Shown in pieces: positions 54,201 to 64,000 of a stretch of DNA of 64,000 nucleotides. Position 1 is the first letter of the stretch; the number at the start of each line of letters is the position of its first letter. This DNA comes from Paulownia fortunei. Its lineage: Eukaryota; Streptophyta; Magnoliopsida; Lamiales; Paulowniaceae. The translations under genes were made by a program, and so were the position numbers. Where the stretch lies: NCBI GenBank assembly GCA_019321725.1, contig CM033118.1, forward strand, positions 17,820,071 through 17,884,070, given 5' to 3'. Under the pieces are notes generated by a model. It worked only from the letters and a program-made list of their open reading frames with translations, searched no databases and was not told the DNA's origin.

Positions 54201-57200
54201 CACTGCTTATATTTTTAGTTCATTAGTTGATGATTCTGTGCAAACAATATGTAATGTTATTTTAGAAGCTGTAATAGCACTTTTGTACTCTATTTTATTA
54301 AACTTTTGGTGTCTGTTGAAATTAGTTCAACAAAGAAAGTTGTGATAGGTGGGTATTAACACGGAAGAGGTGAGCCAAGGAAGATAAGAGCGAGAGAGAT
54401 GTCAAGTATAGACCAACATTTGCTGGTCTTAAAAAAATCTTGAAAAGGAAGGAAGAATAAAATTTATGCTGGTGGTTTTAAAATGCAATTCTTAATCTGT
54501 AATAACGATTCTCTTTTGTGCCCCCTCACATGTTAATGGTTGACAGAATCTGCTGTTATACCTGTAATAGATGATGACGCACAAAAACAAAAAAAATATG
54601 GATGCATGTCAACCAAACTTGGCTAAAGTTTGCTTTTTATGAGGTTGATTTTGGTTAATATGATACTGCAGCTTTATTAACAGTAGATGATGATGAGTTC
54701 TGGGAAGGGTTGTCTCCTGTAGATTTTGGAGATTTACCTGCACTTCAAGATGCTGTGACAGTTGTGGGTTATCCAATTGGTGGTGACACAATTTCTGTCA
54801 CAAGTGGGGTTGTCTCACGAATAGAAATTCTCTCATATGTTCATGGATCCATTGAACTTCTGGGGTTGCAGGTAGTTAATTTCCAATTAAAAATCATTCA
54901 TCTCTAGCTTCTATTAAATAGCATTGAATCTTGTTAAAAATTATTGTCTTTACAGATAGATGCAGCTATAAACTCTGGGAATTCTGGGGGACCTGCTTTC
55001 AATGACAAGGGAATTTGTGTGGGTATTGCATTTCAATCACTCAAACATGAGGATGTGGAGAATATTGGTTACGTCATACCAACACCAGTCATCACACACT
55101 TCATACAAGATTTTGAGAAGAATGGGACATATACTGGTATGATATCTGGGTGATGATTTGCCAGTCGTCACACTCTTCTAGTTCCTCTCTTTTGGCTGCG
55201 GTGGGGCGTGCGCGAGGAAATATTTATTTGTTGATATAAAATTCAGAGTATGGGTTTTATATATTAGCAGCAAAAAAGGGTATATAGGTTGACATTGGAG
55301 TGAATCAAGGAATTTGGAGGGTGAAAGTCCAAGTAGTCAGCAAGTAGACTGTGGCTTTTGAACATTGCGTTCAAGTTTTATGGTGCCCCCTTATCTAGCA
55401 TGATTTCATAGTTACTAACTCCTATGCACTTTTCAGCTTTTGCCATTATCATTATCTTCTGCAACTAGTTTGTGATTTTTGTTCGCAGTAATGCCTTCTT
55501 TTAGACTTTCATTGATGGGATTTTGAATGTAACTTCAATTTTAGATAAATTATATCTGTAGATCTCATCTTATGAACAACCATTTAGTTTTACTTGCATG
55601 TGTACCTTACTGTGACACTTTTGTCGTACCCAATAGTCGATCACTTATTCAGTCCAGAGATATGTTTTTCATCCTTGCGCCCGGAATGTTGTAAAGATAG
55701 TGGAAATACTAAATACACAACTTCTATTATGTTATTTTCTTTTATTTCTGCCTACTTGAGATATTTATTTCTGTATGAATCTTCTTTTGATGATGGAAAG
55801 GTTGCTGTTGCTTGAACTGATTGTGTTGGAGTAATAACTAACTAAGATAGATCCACTCTTGATGATACTCACATATCCTCTGGATATCATTGTATCAATG
55901 CCTTCTTTGACTGTGTAATTGTGTCTAGGACTTATCTTTTCTTTCATGTATAGTAGATGTGCATATTATATGAGAATGGAATATGTTGTGCAGATGTGTT
56001 TCCAAATCTAGCCCTTTTTTTGGAAAGGTTATCCCAACTTAATCAAATCAGTTCAATCCTATTCTTTTACATGTAATATTTGATTGTTGTCTGTCAGGAT
56101 TCCCTAATCCTGGGATTGAGTGGCAGAAGATGGAAAATCCAGACTTGCGGTTGTCCATGGGAATGAAACCTGATGAGAAGGGTGTTCGTATACGAAGAAT
56201 TGACCCAACTTCTCCACAGTCTAAGGTTTTGAAACCATCAGATATCATCCTTAGCTTTGATGGGTTTGATATTGCTAATGACGGAACAAGTAAGATTCAG
56301 ATTAAGGATTTTTTAGGTCTCATAGATACATGTACAGGTGTCACCCCCTCCACCACTTCTTCCCTTATGTCTGTAAATAACTATTTGCTGCTGCTTTGAA
56401 ATTTAACTCCGGCAAAGAATTTTGTTTCGTACCTTCATGAATAGGGTTTTTACCAGCTTCATGATACAGAATGCTGAATACCATTGGTTGCTTTCCTAGT
56501 CCTCTTAAGATGATAAAATAATACCAATGCATTCAAATTATTTGAGTGCACTTGTTACTTTAAAATCAATTATAGGGTTTTGGGATTTCTCTAGGGTTGA
56601 TTGTCTGCAAATACGAGAATTATTTATCTGTTTACTTGCATGGGACTTGCAGATCATTTCCTGGAGCAACATTAAGCATATAAGTATCGGTGAAGAGTTG
56701 AATGCTTTTACACCTTTTTTGCCTTTTTGAAACATATCATCAGGGAAGTCACATGCAATAGTATGTTTTTCTCTTCTTGTGCCTATCTACTTTTGGGTCT
56801 TGTTGACAAACCACTCAACATATTCATGCATGCATACGTGTCAAATCATCCTCCCCTCCCCAGACTGGAGATTCAATTGGGGGCAGTAGTAAGACAGAGC
56901 AGTAATGAGATTGTTTAAACTGTTAGACATACCCCATTGCTCCTGTATCTTGGCAGAATGAGCAGCTCTTATTGGGTAGTGTGATCTATCTCTGATGTTT
57001 ATGGACCTAAAGCTGTTTTGTCTGTACTTTCATTGCCATAATCTTAGTTGAGGAGCATGTCTTCTGATTAAGTTACCTCCCATTGATGAGGTTCATGACT
57101 CTTGTTTGGTTACTTGCAGTTCCATTTAGGCATGGAGAGCGCATAGGTTTCAGTTACCTCGTGTCTCAAAAATATACCGGTGATAGTGCTGAAATAAAAG

Positions 57201-59070
57201 TTCTTCGTAATTCTGAAACTCTGAAGTTCAAAGTCATACTTGATACTCAGAGACGGCTGATTCCTGCTCACAACAAGGGCAAACCTCCCTCATATTATAT
57301 CATTGCTGGATTGGTTTTTACAACAGTTTCTGTTCCGTATCTCCGTTCTGAGGTGAGTGTATCTCAATGGTGTTAACACCTTAAGGTTTGCTTGCTTATC
57401 CCTGTATGCAGCTTAAGTTTCATTTCAAACTTTTTACAGCTCAATTTTACAGCAATTAAATGCTGTGGGTTTTGTTTAAATATGATGGTATTTCTTTTTG
57501 CTTTCAACTTTGTTTTCTTAGCGAAACTCTTAATCTGGATCATCTGTATATGAGCTGTATTTAAGACTAATTTCCTGTCATGTAAAATGTCTATCCATGC
57601 ATCTATGTTAAATAACTATTAAAATGCATTGATATACAGGTAATGTGGACCATTAAAGCTCTCTAGTTCTGCTCTCTTTAGATAATTGTGTGAGGGAAAT
57701 GTTGTCTAATGTATCCAAATCTACTGTTTTATAAGGTGTATGGGGACAATTTTTGCCCATAGGCATCTTTAATCACTATTTTCAGGTACTTTACAATGGG
57801 ATTTTCTTATGTCACAAACATTCTCTATGATGTTGATAAATCATATAGAGGTACGGATTTTTATGTAGAAGTTTGCCTGTTCAAAACTTTTCTTATACAT
57901 GTTAAGAATGTTAAGAGTTGGCATTGGGAAGGGAGACAAAGGAAATATGTGCAATGCTGAATATTGCATTGGAAATAGCTAGTATAGCACATTATTGTGC
58001 GGATTTACTAGGTTTCTCTAGCAAGGTTGATGGAAGGCTCATGGTTCAAGTCATACAGAAGGCTCCAGATGCCATAATGTGGAGTGTGGGATTGAGAGTA
58101 GTAAACCTTTGGTTTCTGATTCACCAGTTTTCAAACAAAGAAAAGAATTTATACATGCTTATCAAGAGTAATGATTTTAATGGCATCTGGAGACTTTGAA
58201 ATTCTAGCATGCCCTTTGAAATATGAAACAAAGTATGTGTTTTCTATTTAGATGGTTTTGTCTTAATCTAAGAGAAAGATATGTTGAAAGGAAAGACATG
58301 TTCGGCCAATCATTCTGTCTAATTTCTTTAGTTTTGATGGCTTTCATTTTATATCTTCAGTATGGAAAGGATTATGGCTATGAAGCTCCGGTCAAGTTGT
58401 TGGACAAGCTCTTATATGAGATGCCACAATCATTGGAGGAACAAATTGTTGTAGTTTCTCAGGTTCTTCCTCACATCAAAATAATGCCGAAGTTTTTAAT
58501 ATTTTATCGAGGGAGAGTGTTCATTTTGTGATTACCTTTGTTTTCCTTGAGAAATTGTTATAGGTGCTTGTGGCTGATGTCAACATTGGATATGAGGACA
58601 TTGCCAACACTCAGGTTAGTGTTTGATGCAAGTCTTGATGTCAGCAACTGAATTGTCTACCTGTTTATACCGTATTATGCTTTCTTCTTCGGCCAATTTT
58701 TTGTTCTCTCTTGTTTGGACGCATTTAGGTTCTTGCCTTTAATGGTCAGCCCGTGAAGAATCTGAAGAGCTTGGCTAGCATGGTAGAGAGCTGCAATGAT
58801 GAATATTTGAAATTTGATTTGGAATTCCAGCAGGTGCGCTTTCTGAGTTTCTTTCTTGTGTTGCACTGGAGCACTCTGGTGCATTTCATCTGCTCTGGCC
58901 ATGCATATACTATTATCATCGTTATTTTCAACTGCTTGGTGACTGAAATAGAGATTTATTTTTGGGTGCAGATTGTGGTCCTGCAAACAAAGACTGCAAA
59001 AGCGGCAACCTTGGACATTCTTGCTACCCACTGTATACCATCAGCCATGTCAGATGACCTCAAGACATAA
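51221..59070 (+). CDS. DEG9: DEG9-like HtrA serine protease (one frameshift in exon 1)
   Basis: A nuclear/nucleolar ATP-independent Deg/HtrA protease. Exons: 51221-51790, 54672-54871, 54956-55136, 56098-56289, 57120-57352, 58361-58462, 58564-58614, 58729-58833, 58972-59070. All phases fit after exon 1, and with one missing base restored the length would be about 577 aa, as in the family. The catalytic triad is intact: His in LTNAHSVEH, Asp in TECDIALLTV, Ser in [14 protein letters not shown] domain ([15 protein letters not shown] to [19 protein letters not shown]) and a second PDZ-like part ([20 protein letters not shown]) follow; the C-terminus is [11 protein letters not shown]. The N-terminus is basic (KLKRKRGR) with an AT-hook-like RGRGRPRK. 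The frame changes between 51,436 and 51,518: the start frame ends in a stop at 51,520 and the protease frame has a stop at 51,445. A one-base deletion near AAAACCCC explains it. Otherwise translation could begin at the later Met (MDSVVKVF). Confidence 0.9.
52830..53323. mobile_element. hAT-like MITE in DEG9 intron 1
   Basis: A 494-bp element with ends AGGTTGTTCATTCGG and, on the complement, AGGTGTTCACACTTC. It is flanked by CTAGTAAC (52,822-52,829) and CTAGTGAC (53,324-53,331), an 8-bp target duplication with one change. Subterminal parts are rich in AACCGAA/TTCGGTT. Ends, 8-bp duplication and words all fit hAT; no transposase is present. It accounts for part of the 2.9-kb first intron. Confidence 0.65.
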
Positions 59071-59939
59071 TCTCACATCATCATATATCTATTTGTCATT
59101 GGATCATTAATATTTCATCTCTTATATATATTCTTCTATTATCCTCCTTATCAACTCTAATGGCCATTTTATTTTCAAATAGTGGGCCATAAAATTATTC
59201 TCTTTGGAATTTTCGGTCAGCTACTGAGGTAATTCAAGAGGCTCCTGGAGCCGAGTGTATCTAGTGCGTGTAGCCAAGTCTGAGGCGACTCATTTCTTGA
59301 CCTAGTTTATTAACTCTATTTGATTGAATTTCTTTCCGAGTGTAGTGCTGGGGCTTGTGTTCTCCTATTTTACCAGTGAAAACTTGAGGTAGAGAAGATT
59401 ATGTAGTTTGAGAACTTTGTAGTAAGTATTACCATTTACCAGGAAGCTAATTAGATTTCTGAATCTACTTGGTGTCCTACATTATCCTTCTCTGAAATTT
59501 ATGCTCATCTGCAGGAGGTATCTGCTTTTGCTGTGTGGCTCATGAAATTGTGATCATCAGGCCATTCTAATTGATTGCTCTTTGTGGAAACTAGTGAGGA
59601 AATTACAGAAAATCAGCTATACAAAATTGTCAACTTTAAACACCATGACTCATATATATAAAGAAGTCTCTTTCATGGGTAGTAAAGGAGGGGTTAATAA
59701 AAGAAGAAAACTTCTCAATGAATGCACCAATCTTAGAGTTTAAATTACTGTATAAGATATATGATTCTGTACATAAGTAGAGAAGATAATTGTTAGTGGA
59801 ACATAGACTGTAGTAATAGTACATGAATTATTCACCTCTACAGGGATAAAGATGAGATACTCTCATTTGCGACAATACTAGTTCAATAATCTGTTGCTGC
59901 TTTTTCTGAAACTTCAAAGAAGATCAGAGGACCTTAGAG
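59071..59939. other. Intergenic between DEG9-like gene and NLR fragment
   Basis: It holds the presumed 3' UTR of the DEG9-like gene and the upstream region of the NLR fragment. No gene or clear repeat seen. Confidence 0.5.
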
Positions 59940-60368
59940 ATGGCAGCTTTTGCAGCTCTAGTTTCTCTTATGCATATCATCGAGCAGATCCAGAACCATA
60001 GGTGCCATTCTTTTTTTATTGACCAGAAACAGATTGATACTCTGCGCGAAAAGGTTGGTTTCTTGCAAGACTTTATAGAGGGTTATTCTCATGGAGGTAG
60101 CACAGAAGCAGAAGTTTTGGAGAGCCAAATTGCATCAGCAGCTTATGCGGCTGAAGATGCAATTGAATCTCTTGCAGTGGATCAAATTCTTGCTGGATCC
60201 ACTGGTCATCATAAACCAAGTTCCATTTCCTTTGAAAACAGGTTCCAGTTTCTGGCTTGAACTTCAGAAAGTAATACTATACTTTCTCAATATACAGCAA
60301 GTAATAGAAGACATGGATTCTATTAAGAAAAAGTTATGAAGGTTAAATAGAAAAGGGGATTAAAAGAT

Positions 60369-62003
60369 TGTGCGAAATTTGTGAACGCAAGTGCACGTTA
60401 CCGTATACAAGTAATAAATTGATGAATAAATTATCGTTCCCACGAGAATTGTTAATTTATTAAGTACCGAAAATATATTAACTCTAATTTTATTTGAATG
60501 AATGTATTTTTGTAATTTTGTTTATAAACTAAATTCAAATAAACTTAATGATAGAAAACATTTAAAGATAAAATTCACTAACTTAAAAGCCTAGGGTTAT
60601 GATTTCATCGTCATTAGTTCGGATTGAATAATTCATCTCATCAATCTCAATTTATTTTCCAAGTGATAGTCGAGAATTCTTAAATTATCCACTAGCCTCT
60701 TCCAAGGTCTAATGAAAATATCATCAATTGTTAATCCATTATATTTCTCTGTGAATTACAACAATCAACAATTCATTAGGTTTTATGGAGTCTCAAACAT
60801 GACTACACAAACCATGTAAGTATATTCCTATCTCACATGCAATTTATAGTTTTCTACACATAGAACTATAGAACTAGACACATATATCACATCTCGGGCC
60901 AATATGATTAGCAAATCATTCAATTAATGGTCAATTAATTGAAAGCATTAAGAATAATGTAGAAAACTCAACTTGAAAATTAAATCAAGAATTGAATTGA
61001 TACAAATAGTCAAAACATCATAATTAGATTACATCACAACCCTAGAAAAATAAATTAGTTCGTAATGATAAAAATAAAAGACAACCTAACAATATTTATA
61101 AACATAATTAATAAGAATAAAACTTGAAAGTAGGATGAGTTTCTTCCCCTTGTAGATGTCTTCTTCTCAACTCTTGGAAGAATTCTCTCCTCCTCCTCTT
61201 CTTCTTTCTTGGCTTGTTTTCTCTTCTCTCCCTCTCTCCCTTTCTACAAATCTGATATGGAGGTTTTTGGAATACTTAAACTTGATGGGAGATGCCCTAA
61301 ATAGTGCATAAAATACCAATTTGCCCTTACTTGCCCGGTTGGCAGCGCCTAGGCGCTGATTTCCGGTGCCTAGGGGCTATACATTCTGTTCTAAACAGAC
61401 ATTACAGCGCCTAGGCGCTACAGGGTAGCGCCTAGGTGCTGCTCTTACTGTCCAAGTTCGATATCTGCTGTGCTTATATTCTCTTTCAATTGTTTTTTCA
61501 CCCATTTCTAGACTAAATTGACTTTTGGTGTCTTCATATGAATTGTATCTCTGTATCTTGGCTTTCGATAGGGACTTAAATCAACTCAATATGAAATTGA
61601 TGGAAAGATTTATGCCTGAAATACCAAGATGTGTCATACCAGAAAATTTCAGTCAAGTGCAGACTATTTAACCCAATTTTTCTCACTGAAATAGAAAGAA
61701 CTGAATTTCATGGTAAACATAAACATTATAGATATATCTCTTGGCTTTCCAATAATTCAAGAAACAAGTTAAAATGATATTGGAGCAAAAAGTTATGATT
61801 AAAATACGAACTGCCCCAATAATACCAAAAAGCAGATTATTGAAAATTTAAACCAAGTTTTATGTTTATTTCCATTTTCTCCTCATTATGCTATTACCTA
61901 TAATATTTCAAATTAAATGCATAAAAAGTAACAAAACACTCGAAAACTAAATAAAAAGTTAAGTAAATGGTACTCAATTAATAGGTATAAAATCCACTCA
62001 TCA
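60369..62003 (+). mobile_element. LTR of a Ty3/gypsy-type element (probably solo)
   Basis: It begins TGTGCGAAATTTGTGAACGC with the phrases GCAAGTGCACG and CGTTCCCACGAGAATTG, and ends ACTCATCA. These features are typical of long LTRs of Athila/Tat-like gypsy elements in plants. There is one copy only, with no primer-binding site or polyprotein after it, so it is probably a solo LTR of about 1.63 kb. No exact 5-bp target duplication was found (AAGAT versus ATATT), so ends may be off by a few bases. It lies inside the NLR fragment. Confidence 0.55.
61343..61440. repeat. Palindromic GCGCCTAGGCGC array within the LTR
   Basis: The 14-base palindrome AGCGCCTAGGCGCT occurs at 61,344-61,357 and 61,406-61,419. 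A one-change copy is at 61,427-61,440 and a weaker copy (GGTGCCTAGGGGCT) at 61,365-61,378. The cluster is GC-rich in an AT-rich LTR. Confidence 0.7.
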
Positions 62004-62150
62004 ATATTAAATGCTTGTTACTTCATCAACACCTCTTAACACTGCAAAGAATACTATGGTAAGATTACATTACGAATTGATTCAATCGTATTATGGAAAC
62101 AAAAGAACTTATTTCCAATGTCTCCTTAATGAAATACTCGTATCATTGGG

Positions 62151-62822
62151 ATAGTGGATATATAGAAAGAAATAAAATGCTATATATGATTTAGCAGATT
62201 GAAGTAGCTGTTAGTTTCCGAAAGCACCCCAACTATGCACATATCGTATTACATCTTGTTCGTGAAAAGAATTTATGCAGTACATCTTTTTTCGCTAACT
62301 CATTGTCATTATATCAAGAACCATCCTTGAATATGTAATTTTTTATAAGTTCAACTGCCATTCACTTCATAACATTGTTCATTATGTTGTTATCATTTGT
62401 ATCTCTTCTCAATTGGAAGTAGTTTGCTTTGAAACTCCTCTGAATGTTCATAATGAAAGGAATATTCTATGCTCTGAAACCCCGTTGGATCAATTTTTTA
62501 AAAAATGCTTTTATGACATTCTAATAAAAAGTTGTTACAGAAAGTATGGATTTTTTGAATATTCAGTGTTCATACTTCTATTTCTGAGATATAATTTGAC
62601 ACACACACATATATATATTCAAACTTAACAAACCTAGGAAATTCCAATAAAAGAAATATGACATTGCAGTTAGCAGTAATTGAAAACACATAAATCCAAT
62701 CACATTGTTGCAGTAAATAGGAAGGTGCAAGGACTTGACTAATAGAACCAAAAGATTTATATTTAGAGCAAGAAGCAAAAAACTGGAACTACATCACTGA
62801 CCAACAATACTACCAAGACTGA
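62151..62822. other. Intergenic, no gene seen
   Basis: AT-rich spacer between the NLR trace and the 3' end of the helicase gene, including a short (CA)n(TA)n run near 62,600. Nothing further is supported; the 3' UTR of the helicase gene would fall here. Confidence 0.5.

Positions 62823-64000
<1,178 letters not shown>

Larger units (their letters stand above)
59940..62150 (+). pseudogene. R1-type NLR fragment (coiled-coil domain), interrupted by an LTR
   Basis: Intact members are intracellular immune receptors. The frame 59940-60260 starts MAAFAALVSLMHIIEQIQNH and continues with QIDTLREKVGFLQDFIEGYS and SQIASAAYAAEDAIESLAVD. This is the Rx/R1 N-terminal coiled-coil of late-blight-type NLRs common in Lamiales and Solanales. 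It breaks at 60,258 by a frameshift, and another frame resumes with LELQKVILYFLNIQQVIEDM (to 60,339). An LTR then interrupts it. Beyond the LTR a weak trace (NTAKNTMVRLHYELIQS, about 62,037-62,090) resembles the start of NB-ARC (TMVGxDDxLIQ). No P-loop, LRR or further NLR sequence is present, so the gene is dead or truncated. Confidence 0.7.

Noticed and set aside
57918..58199. 93-codon plus-strand frame in DEG9 intron 5
   Set aside because: It lies between the exons ending at 57,352 and starting at 58,361, lacks family resemblance and is not needed for the DEG9 frame.

Overview
This is a plant nuclear window, from a eudicot and most likely an asterid of the order Lamiales. Genes are split by GT-AG introns. 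The intergenic DNA is AT-rich and full of microsatellites and degraded transposons. Two protein families point to asterids/Lamiales: an R1-type (late-blight-like) NLR coiled-coil domain, and a plant-mobile-domain/MULE element. The species assignment is inference only.

Layout. 1-9.6 kb: gene-poor, with a tRNA-derived SINE and a decayed F-box/FBD-LRR gene (minus strand). 9.66-16.8 kb: a diverged, direct-orientation partial duplicate of the next locus. It carries a broken SUO copy that lost its BAH and TFIIS-N domains, and its 3' flank was later hit by a 2.2-kb solo LTR with an exact 5-bp target duplication. 18.4-29.3 kb: the intact SUO-like gene (BAH + TFIIS helical bundle + DLN and GW motifs, about 1661 aa), with a long first intron holding a degenerate ~75-bp tandem array. 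29.6-35.5 kb (minus): a complete 8-exon type II ROP/RAC GTPase whose GC-CG acylation box is completed by a tiny distant last exon. SUO and ROP are tail to tail. 36-43 kb: transposon relics and simple repeats. 43.3-50.0 kb: a decayed Mutator-like element that carries a transposase and a MAIN-type plant mobile domain gene on the same strand, bounded by ~95-bp inverted repeats built from short hairpins. 51.2-59.1 kb: a nine-exon DEG9-like HtrA protease with an AT-hook-like N-terminus and one frameshift in exon 1. 59.9-62.15 kb: an R1-type NLR fragment interrupted by a ~1.6-kb LTR. 62.8-64.0 kb (minus, cut by the window edge): the C-terminal part of a PRP22/DEAH5 splicing helicase with three one-base frameshifts.

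The genes do not form an operon or a shared pathway. Three themes are visible: post-transcriptional control (SUO, a miRNA-repression factor in Arabidopsis, and a splicing helicase), membrane signalling (ROP), and strong remodelling by transposons. The most unusual items are the truncated SUO duplicate, the hairpin-built TIRs of the MULE-PMD element, the intron-1 tandem array, and four one-base deletions, mostly next to homopolymers, in two otherwise recognisable genes. Exon boundaries were placed by eye from family knowledge and splice sites, and reading phases were checked by arithmetic. No database search was possible.
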